A DNA stretch of 64,000 nt from Mesostigma viride (GCA_009746045.1 RPFO01000164.1:278753-342752), one strand, 5' to 3'. Shown: positions 9,305 through 20,308, counted from the stretch's first letter. Translations and numbers: made by a program. Notes: generated by a model from the letters alone, not told the origin.

Positions 9305-9497
9305 TTAAATAGTGCCGGAACCTTTTGCCGCCTGAGGCAAATCGGTCCGTCACACTATTTTGCCCGGAATAACCACTTCCGAGCACCCAAGTTAATTCGG
9401 CCGAATTAACTTGGGTGCTCGGAAGTGGTTATTCCGGGCAAAATAGTGTGACGGACCGATTTGCCTCAGGCGGCAAAAGGTTCCGGCACTATTTAAC
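9304..9497. repeat. 194-bp perfect palindrome bounded by TTAA
   Basis: The two 97-base arms are exact reverse complements with no spacer (centre between 9400 and 9401, sequence AATTCGG/CCGAATT). The core 9309-9492 starts ATAGTGCCGG and ends CCGGCACTAT, and TTAA flanks it at 9305-9308 and 9493-9496. It lies directly against the left end of element E. It may be a fold-back or MITE-like insertion at a TTAA site, or an inverted-duplication artefact. Confidence 0.85.
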
Positions 9498-9864
9498 CCC
9501 TAAATGGTCTGAGATCCTGCCGATAAATCGGCTGGATCTTCACAATTTTGCAAACCAGATGCCATCCAACCTACCCATATCCAATGGCTGTCCTTGGGGG
9601 CCAAGCATGTCCATGAGTTGCCCTTCGGGTTGGTATATCACAACCTCACATATATTCATTGAGAATGATAGATTACGGAGGTGAGATAGGCATGCAACAT
9701 AAGGAAAAACCCGAGAACTGGGAGAATAACCCTGAAGAAATTAATAGTAATCTGACACAGACATCCAAGGATCACGCCAGCGGCACAAGGTACAACTAAC
9801 TATACATCACAAAACTACACGCAGCAACAGCGCTGCCGGCCCACCATGCAGGCCTGGAAGGAAT

Positions 9865-10395
9865 CTAGACCGCATGGGTCGCGACAAAGTCGGCCCGGGT
9901 GCGGCGGAATAACACATCAGCCACGGTGCGAGTGAGGGCGAGTGACAGACGCTGCCGCCAATACGAGGACCACGTGCGGGCCGACCACGGGGCGGTCTGA
10001 CCCTCGAGGTCGAGGCGGTCTTCACGGCGCTGGCAGCACTCGTGGAAAAACTCCGCTGTCTTGGGGCCCATGGCCCCGAACTCCTCAAGGACAAAGGGGA
10101 TGACCCGGTGGGGCCCCACATTGCCGTAGGAGGCAAACTTGTCGCGCTCAGCCACAGCGGCAGCAGCGCCGGCATCCACAGCCGCCCGGAGGATGTGGCG
10201 ACCGGAAAGCGGCCGAGCCACGGAGACATCGATGAGCAGGTGGCAACCCTGCCCGTCGTAGTCAAGCACGGTAATGTCGGGGCGGTGGTTGGGTGAGTAG
10301 AGGGCGGCCCCATCCGCGTCCTCGCACTTAATGGTGGAGTGGGGAAAGACCGACCGAACCATGGCACACACCACCCGGAGGAGAGCGGTATGGAG
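9865..10395 (-). pseudogene. LINE-B restriction-like endonuclease, C-terminal exon-like piece
   Basis: It encodes VRSVFPHS...NHRPDITVLDYDGQG...LLIDVSVARPL, the PD...D core of the RLE, then a conserved tail ending RTRADFVATHAV. It corresponds to the last ~180 residues of LINE-A. It is cut from the rest of LINE-B by element F at the codons for FLY|LHTALL. Upstream codons in the same open frame (to 10488) belong to F, not to LINE-B. Confidence 0.82.
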
Positions 10396-10399
10396 ATAG

Positions 10400-12159
10400 T
10401 GTCTAATCACCAAGAAAATGTCCTCAAATGAGGACATTTTTAAGCATGGATACCATTTGTAATAACTAACACATGTCAACACATCCATGGGTACGGTATG
10501 GAACCATGTTCATTTATGATATGTTCAAGAGTTGCAATGCTTAACATCCATAAAATATGCTCATTGTATAATTGTTTACGATTTATGAATGCAGGGGGGT
10601 CGCTACGCGAGTGACCAAATAGCACTCAAGTCAACAATATGCCAAGAAAGAAGGCATGGCCAGGTCATGGCTGGCCCTGAACATGCACCCAGGGTGCCCA
10701 CACCATGTCTATGTTACACCCTCGCAGTCCTAGACCCTGCAGCCGGCCAGGGTGGGGGGACAAAATGTAACTGGCAACCAGGGACCATGGTGCAGGCCAT
10801 ACAGCAGGTGTAAAGCTAGCTCAGTCCAACGAGTGAAATATGAAGCAAATACTCGCCAAGGTTAGGTCCATGATCGTTGGTAGAGGCTCGGCTGCCACCA
10901 CGGTGCTAAACCATGATGCTGAACCCTTACGTTATATATGAAACATATACTGCAAAGAGGCACAAGTTGTAACACAAGCACAATGTAAACATGACAAGCT
11001 CAAGTTTCCAAGCCAGTCTTGATCACGTGGACATGAGTTGAAGCATTAGAAACATATGGGCAACATACCAGCAAGCCTTGAAAAACTTCTCAGCAACAAG
11101 GCAGTATATGTGTTGAATCAAACTACCACATCGCAATTAAGCACAGCGACTTTCTAGTCGCTGCTGTTTTGATAACGCAAGGCCGTTTACCTTTTCAGTG
11201 ACGCAGCGGGAAAAGAAAGTACTGCCCAGCAAACTTCCGTTATTCCCCGGACATAAACGTAATCAAAACCACGAAGTTGGGCATTGAAAGCAACCGGAAT
11301 GATCACGTCTGCGAGAGTTATAGGTTACAATCCGCTTAACACGCTTACTTAGAACGATGCGGTTGAGAATGACAGTCGGAACCTTGCTCTTGACGTGCGC
11401 CCAGGCCGCCAGCTGCGCGGGCCAGCTCAAGAAATATATATTAAAGGACGGTGACGCGTGGGAAGCACCCAGCCTTGCGGCAAAAGAAAAATATGGCTCG
11501 CGCTCGCCCTGGTTTTCGCCAGGCGCGACTGCGACATCACGACGAAAAAATAGAGACTCTTTGACGCATGCAACTGCCCAGGTCCCTCTTCTCCCCATGT
11601 CGCCCATAAGCCCTGAAGCGTACCATAACCCATACTCGCGATATCCGCAGCGCCTGGGCGGAAAAAGAAATTGTAAAACCGAACTGCGAACTGACCTATC
11701 ATGCGATCTACGTAGCTCTCAGATTTTCTTCAACAATGCCAAAATCCGTTCATGAACAAAATTTTCGACATATACAAAGCACCTGCACGTGAAGAATAGC
11801 ATCTTCGAAATCACTGGATGACGATCTAAAATGCTGTCTTCGTCCGGGGCAAAATAATGCCCTATAACATTCAGGCAAGCCTCGGAACTGGCACGACCCC
11901 ATAGCCGCCACTCGACAAAACACTCGATTGCATTGCGATGTTCTTGCTTTTGTAGGTACTTTTCGTCGCCTCATATTTTCCAGGTACGGTCGACCCCTGT
12001 CGACCCCAGGGGCTTGGCGCGCTCAGTACCTATCCCAGTTTCGCGCCAAAACCCACCAAGTGACCCTAGGACCAAATTTGGCGCCAAAACCGCGCCTCTG
12101 ACCCCCCCCGTCTCAAACGAGGACTATGTCCTCAAATGAGGACATTTGGTTTTTGGACA
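10400..12159. mobile_element. Element F, TIR DNA transposon (non-autonomous)
   Basis: The ends are TGTCTAATCACCAAG on the left and, as reverse complement of the right end, TGTCCAAAAACCAA. Each is followed by the near-palindrome ATGTCCTCAAATGAGGACAT. The 4-base direct repeat ATAG flanks it (10396-10399 and 12160-12163), and its removal restores the LINE-B codons FLYLHTALL. The 1760-base interior has no ORF I can support. The superfamily is not assigned. Confidence 0.75.
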
Positions 12160-12163
12160 ATAG

Positions 12164-13608
12164 AGGAACCAGTTCTGGTTCTGCTGGCCACCCATGCACG
12201 CGATGTAGTGCGTCCCAGTAGTATCCAGAGCAAGCCCGCAGCTGCCGCAGGACGCACCCGCCGTGATGAGAGGTTGCGGGGCAAAGAGCTGGTGGCGGAG
12301 AGCGATGGCGTAAAGGGCCGGAACCAGTGTGAACAAAGGGCTCATGGGGAGGGCGCGCAGGAATGCGGACCCCACGCTCCCCTCAAGGGAAACGGAGTGA
12401 AGCCAAGCCTTCCCCTGATCGTTCAAGCTCGCATGCAGACCCATCCAGTCGGCACAGTGTAGTATACCCGCGTAGGTCTTTTGTTGTTTTTCATGAACGC
12501 AGGCAGGGAAGACACTAGGACTGACGACAGTGGACACGCCGGGCGTGCCCCGGGGCAGGCGACGGTGGACGGCCTGAGCGGGGCGGACGAGGTCGCAAGC
12601 CTGCTGGATCCCGAGGTAAGAATCCTGCACAGCCTGCACAAAGGGAAAGGGGGATGGGGTGACCAAGTCGGGAATGGCGCTGACGGCGCTGGGGACCAAC
12701 CGGCGGATCTCCGCCCAGGCCTGAGCAACAGAGCCAAGGAAGGCGGCGGGGGCGAGGCGGGCGGCGCGGGTGAGCCCACACCCGCCCATGCGGCAGGGGA
12801 GGGTGGCCAAGCGCATGGAGTGAGCTGGCAGGCTAGGGCCGGGGAGGAGCACCTGCAAGGCGGCCTGAATGCGCTCGTCATGGCCTTCCGCGGCAAGCCG
12901 CACCAAGTGGGGGGGAGCGCCACGGAGCCAGTGAACCACCCGCGGGTGGGCGCAAAACCACAGGAGAAGCCCTTTGGTCTGGGGGTCCTTGAGGCGCGCC
13001 CAAGTCTCAAGGACATGGGTGCGCTGTTCCACGGTGGCCCGGAGCTCCTCTTCGACGTAGGCAGGGTCACCCACAGGGACGCCCAGGCACGAGAAACCGC
13101 GCGCCCGCGCCAATGCCCCCGGGATAGCCGCGGGGAAGCCAGAGCAGTCCCCCTGGGGCGAAAAGACTGCACACTTGGGGAGGGTGAGCCGAAGGTTGAT
13201 GGCCGCCATGGCCACTTCAAGGGCAGCCAGGGCGGCAACCACAGCGTCGGCCGGGCCAAGGGCATGGATATCGTCCATGTAGGCGAGGAGCACGACATCC
13301 GGGTGCGCAGCGTGGACACCTTGGAGAGCCTTGTGCAGCGGGGCAGACAGGTAAAAGGGGCCGAGGGGGTCACCTTGCTGGGTTCCCGTGCGGGAAGCGA
13401 TGTCGGCGAACGTCCCATCCTCCATGAGGAAGGAGAGTTGAGTGGGTTCGCCGTAGCAGGCTGCTGTCCACGCAAGAAGGTCAGGGAACGCCTCGCCGAC
13501 GGCCTCAAAGATGCTAGCCTTGGTGACAGCATTGAACGCATTGTGGCAATCCACCTTCAGCGCCACATGGGTCGGATGCGTCTCGAGGTAGGCCTGAACT
13601 GTGTGCAC
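12164..13608 (-). pseudogene. LINE-B reverse transcriptase core
   Basis: It reads from HTVQAYLETHPTH through KVDCHNAFNAV (motif A), GTQQGDPLGPF, the catalytic AYMDDIHALG, a long conserved thumb/linker, and a CCHC motif CGSCGLALDTTGTHYIAC. It ends at GGQQNQNWFLY, where F interrupts. The upstream RT portion is in another frame. Catalytic residues are retained, but the element is disrupted. Confidence 0.82.
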
Positions 13609-14062
13609 GATGATGTCGCTGCCCCTTTGGTGGCGACGCCAAGCTGGGCCGCGACGGACTCCTCAGTATCACTCCGGTTGGGGCAGAAGTAGGCGCGAAA
13701 CTCGGGGGCCTTTTGGCGACAAATGACCTTACTCACCAGCTTGCGTAGGACCTCGCCGCAAGCAATGGGACGAACGCGGCCAGCAGGCGGGGGGACGTCG
13801 TCTTTCAGGAGGGCAATGAGGCGTGCCCCAGCCAGCCAAGGGCGCGCCGCGGGGGCCAGGGACCCCGCGGCCAAGTCGGCGGCAGCCTCAAAGAGTGCGG
13901 TCGCCCCGCCATGGCCCGCCATCACGGAGAGGTGCTCGTAGCGCCAGCCTGAGGGGCCGGTGGAGGAGGCGTTCGGCAGATCCTTCAGCACAGCCGTGAA
14001 GATGTCCAGGTCCAGGACAATAGGCGGGGGCGGGGGGTGGCCGGGGCGGGCACCGCAAAGGC
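13557..14062 (-). pseudogene. LINE-B RT N-terminal part
   Basis: It encodes LKDLPNASSTGPSGWRYEHL and LLKDDVPPPAGRVRPIACGE, which match the start of the LINE-A RT. A one-base shift near 13600-13625 (AAGGGGCAGCG) separates it from the RT core. A second shift lies in the C-rich stretch near 14020-14040. Its upstream continuation is beyond the CACTA element, from 17759. Confidence 0.75.
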
Positions 14063-14075
14063 CGCACTAGGAAGA

Positions 14076-14393
14076 GGGGGTTGAGAAATTTCTCACTTTT
14101 TTCTCAGTTTTTCTCAATTTGGGCGTTTTTCTGAGAATTTTCTCAGCAAATTGAGAAGAACTGAGAAAAATCTCAGTTTTTCTCAGGACGATTGAGAAGA
14201 ACTGAGAAAATTCTCAGATTGGTCTCAGTTTTTGAGAAAATTTTCACGAAACCTGAGAAATGGCCTGAGAAGTGCTGAGAAGAATTGAGAATCATTCTCA
14301 ATTTTCTCAAACAAGTCTAACGCCGCAACTGAGAAAACCACAAGAACTGAGAAAGCAGAAAAAACCACAAGGACTGAGAACGAGGAGATTCAC
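14076..14393. repeat. left subterminal TTCTCAG/CTGAGAA array of the CACTA element
   Basis: About 30 copies of the 7-mer TTCTCA(G/A) or its complement occur in both orientations over ~310 bases. The inner edge holds ACCACAAG(A/G)ACTGAGAA twice, which pairs with CTTGTGGTTTTT at the right end. Confidence 0.75.
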
Positions 14394-14494
14394 ACACTTG
14401 ATACAAACGCATCACATTGCAAGCGGTGAGCATGGTAGAGATGGAATGTGAAAAATATAGGGTTATCATACAATATAGCCAATGTACCATCCAA

Positions 14495-14781
14495 GCCACG
14501 AGCCACGAGGTAGCCATGGCTGACAGCGGAGCTCATAACTTTCACGTTCGGGCACCCAATTCGGCTGTGAATATCACAATCACTTCGTCTTTCTAAGACG
14601 CACACGCTGATATACTTTTCCGAAGCTATTGCGCAATATATGACGAGCAAACGCTCCTCGACGCAACGCAGCCTGGCGGCTGCGCTAAGCCCTGACAGTA
14701 CGTCTGCAGCTCCGGCTGCAGCCTCGCCCTCAGGTCCGGAAAGAAGTGGCGACACTAGTCGCGCACTGGTGGTCGCCCAGA
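14495..14781 (+). mobile_element. element D 5' fragment inside the CACTA element
   Basis: It matches the D 5' region (GCCACGAGGTAGCCATGGC...) and the first ~45 codons of D ORF1, starting MTSKRSSTQRSLAA. Homology ends at CGCCCAG near 14781. It is either an older insertion or sequence captured by the CACTA element. Confidence 0.7.
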
Positions 14782-14929
14782 TCCCTCATTTGATGCCCAG
14801 CACGTTGAACGCGTTGTGTCGGCACAGCGACCCCCCTGCATTCAAACAAAGGCACACCGATAACCAAGAAAAGCGTATGCAAATGTGTAGCCTTGTTCCT
14901 TGAAATTATGGCTGGCTTACGCAAAGAGC

Positions 14930-16120
14930 GACTGTAAGATGACCTGTACAGTGGGGCCGGAAACAGCTTGCTTGATCAGGGCGTGTTTTTCGAGCTTCAC
15001 TGGCCGGGAGTGTCTAGTGGTGAGAACCATTGCTGCGATCGCTTTCCCACCATTTACGAGGAAATACCCGCAAATGAAAAACCACTGAAACGGTCTAGCT
15101 AGTCAGTCATTACATTAGCCATATGCCATGCATGTTTCCAAACGTCCAAGAACGCACACGGTGCAAATGCAAAAATCCGGAGGACACGACTTCATTGCTT
15201 CATTGTCGTCAGAAAGCAACAAACGTGAAAACGCTAGCTGCCCAAATCTGAGATTCCGCGGAGCACAGAAAGTAAGAAAGCCTAGAAGCTACCAGCAAGG
15301 AATCGAACATAGGACTTCATTGCTTCATATTTGTATGCACAAGAATAAATAAGTGACATGCATTAAGGGCCCGCCAGCATAAAGGGCCTGCAGTCTGATG
15401 CGGGCCCAACGGCAGCACCGCCATAGCAGATAAGGGCCCCCAGTCTGATGCGGGCCCCACAGCACCACCGCCATAGCAGAGCTCAAAGGGGTCGTGGTGC
15501 GCATGAAACGTATGTATTTGTCGGTAGGTGCCGTTGGGGTCAAATTGGGTGCCGCCAAAATCGGGCCGACGCGTCAATAGACTGAGGCCGTCGATGAGTG
15601 CCATCATGCGGCTTGGGTCATTTCTGTTGGAGAACTTCAGGTAAGTTAACTTAATGCAAACCACTGGTCGCCCGCGTCGGGAACCGGCCCAACGGCTCTT
15701 CCGCAACAGAAAACTACGCGGCATACTGCAGAAGTCGTCGGATCGTTACATTTCGACGGTCAAAAATTCAAGATGAGGCTTGCGTTCAATTTGCCGCAGT
15801 TTGCCGCCCAGAGAAAGTAGTCGTTGGACTCGTTCCCCACGAGAAACACAATCAAGCAAGCTGTTTCCGGCCCCACCGTCTAGGTCATCTCGTCGCTCTA
15901 CACGTCAGCCAGCCATAATTTCAATGCACAAGGCTACACATTTCCATCTCCATTCATATTCATAATCCTGCACGACTCGAAAACGCGGACAAGATAACGG
16001 CAGGCTCGAGCTACCATGGTCCGGATTCTCCCGATTTCTGGCCTGCGCTGGTTGTCTCCTTGATATTGGCGACTCCCTCCGGTAAGAGGTTTTTCGCAGT
16101 TTGGCTGTTTCGAAACGTTA
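14930..16120. repeat. repeat family J segments in the CACTA interior
   Basis: Stretches at about 14938-15070 (inverted) and 15840-16070 (direct) match the block at 26930-27424. The shared parts include the region around GTGGGGCCGGAAACAGCTTG and the string GGCAGGCTCGAGCTACCATGG. No function is assigned; it may be another element or captured DNA. Confidence 0.5.
15317..15724 (-). CDS. uncharacterised ORF in the CACTA cargo (135 codons)
   Basis: A single open frame beginning MPRSFLLRKSRW and containing FGGTQFDPNGTYRQ. I recognise no domain. Its 3' part contains an imperfect ~54-base tandem duplication (AGTCTGATGCGGGCCC twice), which inflates the ORF. The composition is protein-like, so this may be a captured gene fragment, but chance openness is possible. 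Confidence 0.2.
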   Translation of the reverse strand: MPRSFLLRKSRWAGSRRGRPVVCIKLTYLKFSNRNDPSRMMALIDGLSLLTRRPDFGGTQFDPNGTYRQIHTFHAHHDPFELCYGGGAVGPASDWGPLSAMAVLPLGPHQTAGPLCWRALNACHLFILVHTNMKQ

Positions 16121-16164
16121 ATTAAGTGAGATGCCTTCGGATCTGGAGACTCACACAGCCGCGA

Positions 16165-17140
16165 AATCATGCCAAAGGTCCTATGTTCGATCCCTTGCTG
16201 GTAGCTTCTGAGCTTTCTTATTTTCTGTGTTCCGCGGAATCTCAGATTTGGGCCGCTATCGTTTTCACGTTTATTGCTTTCTTATCCGACGACCATGTCG
16301 TGGCTTGCTCGTGTGACATCTGGGGCATGGTGTGATTCATGGGTATGGGTTGCTCTGCCATAAGAGTGAGTGTTGGGTCATAAATCGTGTTCTACACATT
16401 CGCTGCATGCAATCATGCCAAAGGTCCTATGTTCGATCCCTTGCTGGTAGCTTCTGAGCTTTCTTATTTTCTGTGTTCCGCGGAATCTCAGATTTGGGCC
16501 GCTATCGTTTTCACGTTTATTGCTTTCTTATCCGACGACCATGTCGTGGCTTGCTCGTGTGACATCTGGGGCATGGTGTGATTCATGGGTATGGGTTGCT
16601 AGCTGCCATAAGAGTGAGTGTTGGGTCATAAATCGTGTTCTACACATTCGCTGCATGCAATCATGCCTAAGGTCCTATGTTCTATCCCTTGCTGGTAGCT
16701 TCTGAGCTTTCTTATTTTCTGTGTTCCGCGGAATCTCAGATTTGGGCCGCTATCGTTTTCACGTTTATTGCTTTCTTATCCGACGACAATGTCGTGGCTT
16801 GCTCGTGTGACATCTGGTGCATGGTGTGATTCATGTGTATGGGCTGCTTTGCCATAAGAGTGACTGTTGGGTCATAAATCGTGTTCTACACATTTGCTGC
16901 ATGAAATCATGCCTAAGGTCCTATGTTCGATCCCTTGCTGGTAGCTTCTGAGCCTTCTTATTTTCTGTGTTCGGCGGAATCTCAGATTTGGGCCGCTATC
17001 GTTTTCACGTTTATTGCTTTCTGATCCGACGACAATGTCGTGGCTTGCTCGTGTGACATCTGGTGCATGGTGTGATTCATGTGTATGGGCTGCTTTGCCA
17101 TAAAAGTGAGTATTGGGTCATGAATCGTGTTCTACACGTG
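16165..17140 (+). repeat. four tandem ~246-bp satellite units in the CACTA interior
   Basis: Units start near 16165, 16411, 16659 and 16905 at AATCATGCC, with only scattered substitutions and small indels between them. Each carries TATGTTCGATCCC, similar to a tRNA B box. A partial inverted copy lies at about 15195-15320. The short ORFs within are by-products of the repeat. Confidence 0.85.
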
Positions 17141-17476
17141 CTGATTTTCCATTCCTGTGTTCTGCTTTTGTTTTGCATTCTTTTCAGTTTGTGGCGCATA
17201 CAAACGGCACCGACATCTTCAATTCGGGGCATCAAGCTATGCAAGCGGCCTTGTGAAAGACAGCCATGGCAACATAGTTGTAGTCATCTTCTTTGAAAAA
17301 ATTGCAGCAAGCTAGAGAATTAGACGAGTTTATGGCAGGGCCATGTCAAGAAATCAATGCACAAAAGGACGGCTTTCATACGTAAATAAATTATTTTTTA
17401 ATTAAAAAAAAACTGTTTCCTTGATTGCCTTGCTGAAATTATGTTGGCAGTGCTTGCTGCTCTCATAATCTGTTTT

Positions 17477-17745
17477 TCACTCTCTTGTGGTTTTTCATTT
17501 TTCTCAGTTCTCGTGATTTCTCACTTTTCTCAGTCCGAGTGAAGTCTCGCTTTTCTCAGATTTTCAAATTCTCAATTTCTTCTCAGCTCTTCTCAATTTT
17601 TCTCACCCCCTTTTCTCAGGTGATTCTCAGTTTTTCTCAGCTCTTCTCAGTTACTTCTCAGCTCTTCTCAGTTACTTCTCAGTTTTTCTCGGCTCTTCTC
17701 AGGTTTTTCTCAATTTTTCTCAGGGTTTCTCAGTTTTCTCAATCC
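17477..17745. repeat. right subterminal TTCTCAG array of the CACTA element
   Basis: About 25 copies of TTCTCA(G/A), nearly all in one orientation, end 13 bases before the terminal CTTCCTAGTG. It mirrors the left array. Confidence 0.75.
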
Positions 17746-17758
17746 TGACTTCCTAGTG

Positions 17759-18640
17759 CGGTTCGTCGGGGTGAAGGTCGCCCAAAGCCTGCAGGGTCGG
17801 GGGAGTGGAGGGAGCCAACGCGGTCAGTTCAAGCTTTTGCATGGCCCGGCTCAATTCACCTACCTTCACCAACCGCATGACGTCAGCTTCCACCCGGGCA
17901 AAGGAGGCGGCCCCCGACACCCGGGTGGAGGCCGGAGGCTGCAGCGCCCACAGCCCTTCCCAATCCCCGAGGAGGAACCGCCGGCAGCGAGCGATGACCG
18001 CACCCTGTACGCCACGCACGCCCCGCTCCAACGGCGCTAAGAGGAGCCGGGGGGTGACGAGAAACAGCTTGTGGCCGAGTTCGTCGAGAGGGTGACTATG
18101 CATCCGGGCCAGGGAAAGCAGGGCGCAGCGCGTAAACAAGCTCCGGGCGCGGTGAGGGACGTCCGGGAGCGTCATGCAAGGGTTGCGCGCACAGGCGGCA
18201 AAAGGGAGCGTGGCCAGGAATGCCCAGCCTGCCGAGAGGTCCCCCGGATCGCTCGTACCCTGCGATGCCGGTGGAGGGGCAGGGGCCGACCGAGGGGCCG
18301 CCCCGGACCGGGAGGCCGGTGCGGCCGCCGGGCCGCCGGGCAGGCCGTTCTGGGGGGTTTGGCGGCGGCACTGCCGCTCATGCTGGTACCGCCCGTGGAT
18401 CGAAAAAATCCGCTGGCAATGGGCTGCCGGGCAGCGGTAGCAGTCCATGGCGCGCATGGCGGCCTCCGTGATGTGGGGGTGGGAAGCCCGAATGTGCACC
18501 AGCAACGAATTCCGGTTGGGCAGGCGCGCGCCACACGGGTCACCAAGGGGACCATCGACTTGGCAATAATGGAAGCCATCACATATATGCAGGGTAGGCC
18601 ATATATAACTGCCGTCAAAGTCAGGGGGGTCAAGACGCGC
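17759..18640 (-). pseudogene. LINE-B N-terminal C2H2 zinc-finger region
   Basis: The frame is open from 18694, but LINE-like sequence begins near CQVDGPLGDPCGARL. Two zinc-finger-like motifs are visible: C..C...H.....H (NRNSLLVHIRASHPH) and CYRCPAAHCQRIFSIHGRYQH. A Pro/Ala-rich linker and a conserved block, DVPHRARSLFTRCALLSLARM, precede the RT. LINE-A has the same arrangement (VPHRARSLF corresponds to LPHRARSLF). The frame stops where the CACTA element begins. Confidence 0.75.
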
Positions 18641-18699
18641 GTTTTCATTTTTGGTAGAATGTGCATTTTGAATTATGTTATAAGACCTAGGCACCTACC

Positions 18700-20118
18700 A
18701 CTTCAGGGATGATAAACAATTAGTTGCTGAACAGTTTGAGCCATTGGGGTCATAATTTGGGTGGGTATACCAGCAGTTACACCCAGTACAGCCCTTAGGG
18801 GTACCGTTGGTAAAAAGCAACCAAGGGGGTAGGGGTGGGCATACTACCTACTAATATGGCCACCAACCATGCCAAACAATACATTTCCCTTCCACAATGA
18901 TGGGAAAACATAACTGCATCATCACACTGCCCTTACATGGCACCTATGTGCAGGTGCTACCTTGTCCATGCACGTAGGTAACGTGGTACGGATACCCTAC
19001 GCAAGGCATGCATTCTAGGAGGCAGCCACCAACAAACTAGTGATGTTGAGCCTATTTCAGCCTGCCCTAGCAAGGATAAACTAGGCCTAAGCTGCTATAG
19101 CTTGCCAGGTGATGGCCAGCACACCTGGTGGCACATGCTGTCAATGGGAAGCTTTTACTCACCAGTTACGTGCTTGATGATGCCACAGAGACCAGCCAAC
19201 TGCCTCACACTCATGCAAGATGTGTATGGGAAATGTATAACAAACATATATGGAGGTATTCAAACCCATACAGCCTCTAAAACTTATCACCATCACCCTG
19301 TGGCAGGTCAACTGACTGAGGGAAGCATCTAAGAAGGGTGTTTTAGAAAGGGGCCAGGCCAGGGTCAAGAAAGAGCATGAATAATGCAAAAAGAATGTGC
19401 TACACAAGCTAGAACGTACATATAAACGTCAAACATCGATAGGAAAACGATGCTAAAGCTTTACCAGGCATGGATGGCGTTACCTTGGCCCAGGCGGTGG
19501 CCGCAAAATGGCGCATTTCGGCACACCAAAGCTGTGCAGCATGGTCGCTGGATTCGGCGATTTCTGGCCACCCTTGCACGTTTACGACTACTATGTATCA
19601 TAAAAAGTAAAAAGAAACCGATATATCCTTTAAAATACGCCGGAAAGGTATTGCTGTCAACGTTTCTATCGTCCGGCCTGATCGCAGTTTTTTCCAGCAA
19701 GAACGCTGCCGACACCTATCAAATGGCATTCCCTCGAACCAAAAATTGGCCTGTATGATCTTTAGGACGTATAAAATCAATATCCTAAGTTTGGTCAGAA
19801 AATTCGAACGAAAACGTAAATGCCATGCGTGGGCGCAAGCCGCCATGGCCAGGTCGTCGTTTTCCGGAATGCACGTTGTACGTGAAAAAGTACCCTGACC
19901 CCTTGTACTTCGACCGGCCAGAACACCTCTATAACTTTGTCAGAAGTATGCAAACCCATATACCATGCTGTAAAGAAACTTATAAACTTTCGATCTTCTC
20001 AGCTAAACTTTTCCTAATTCTCAATAGATTTCGCGGCATCTGGTCCCCCGAGAAGGGGCCGATGCATCGGCTGGAACTCGATTTTTGGCGGAAAATCGGC
20101 AGCAAGACCATTTAGGGG
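18700..20118. other. right interior of element E
   Basis: Non-coding sequence similar to 25560-26700 in element G over about 1.1 kb, including TTACCTTGGCCCAGGCGGTG and GAGCCGCCATGG-type blocks. From about 19920 to the right end the two elements diverge. No gene is supported. Confidence 0.5.
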
Positions 20119-20129
20119 TTAACGTAACT

Positions 20130-20308
20130 CCGCCGTACGCGGGCTGATTTTGCGGTGCAGCAGGGCTATTAGGTTTCTCCCGTTAGGCGTTTCCATTGGT
20201 CTTATCGTAGTATAGAGCTTTGACATGGCTCTGTACATAGGTTTATAGCTGGGCGTTTGCTTTGGTTTGAGTGATCGATTTCACTCTGCTGTAAGTAATT
20301 ATATTTTT
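20130..20308 (+). mobile_element. LINE-A copy 4, 3' end (last codons and 3' UTR)
   Basis: CCGCCGTACGCGGGCTG continues the LINE-A coding end broken at 9297. It is followed by the stop and a 3' UTR nearly identical to 7728-7869 and to the complement of 51576-51722. TGTAAGTAATTAT lies just before the AT-rich terminus. Confidence 0.85.

Larger units (their letters stand above)
14065..17758. mobile_element. CACTA-like DNA transposon (non-autonomous)
   Basis: The left end is CACTAGGAAG and the right end CTTCCTAGTG, with TTGAGAAA-type sequence next to both. The 2-base duplication CG flanks it (14063-14064 and 17759-17760). Removing the element and one CG rejoins LINE-B as GAC GAA CCG GCC TTT GCG (DEPAFA) in frame. 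Arrays of TTCTCAG/TTCTCAA lie inside both ends, as with the subterminal transposase-binding repeats of CACTA elements. Most CACTA elements duplicate 3 bases, so 2 is unusual. No transposase ORF is visible. Confidence 0.8.
9800..18640 (-). mobile_element. LINE-B, RLE-type non-LTR element, split by F and CACTA insertions
   Basis: Related to LINE-A with moderate protein similarity. Coding pieces in minus-strand order are: C2H2 region (18640-17759), RT N-terminus (14062-13557), RT core (13608-12164) and RLE (10395-9865). Removing F and the CACTA element restores continuous homology. Both outer ends are approximate: the 3' end lies near 9750-9860, and the element is probably 5'-truncated near 18560-18690. 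Confidence 0.8.
9497..20118. mobile_element. Element E, piggyBac-like TTAA element (non-autonomous)
   Basis: The left end CCCCTAAATGGTCT follows TTAA at 9493-9496. The right end AGACCATTTAGGGG precedes TTAA at 20119-20122. TTAA target duplication with termini starting CCC is the pattern of piggyBac-type elements. Without LINE-B it is about 1.8 kb and has no transposase ORF. Its interior at about 18720-19920 resembles the interior of element G (25560-26700), although their ends differ. Confidence 0.7.
8596..20308 (+). mobile_element. LINE-A copy 4, 5'-truncated, split by element E
   Basis: LINE-A sequence from 8596 (within LRALPMAPPF) to 9297 resumes at 20130 and runs to 20308, including the last codons, stop and 3' UTR. 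The two halves share CCGCC at the break (9293-9297 and 20130-20134). The 12-base repeat AATATATATGAC flanks the outer ends and partly overlaps the AT-rich LINE-A 3' terminus, so the target and the 3' end share microhomology. Confidence 0.82.
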
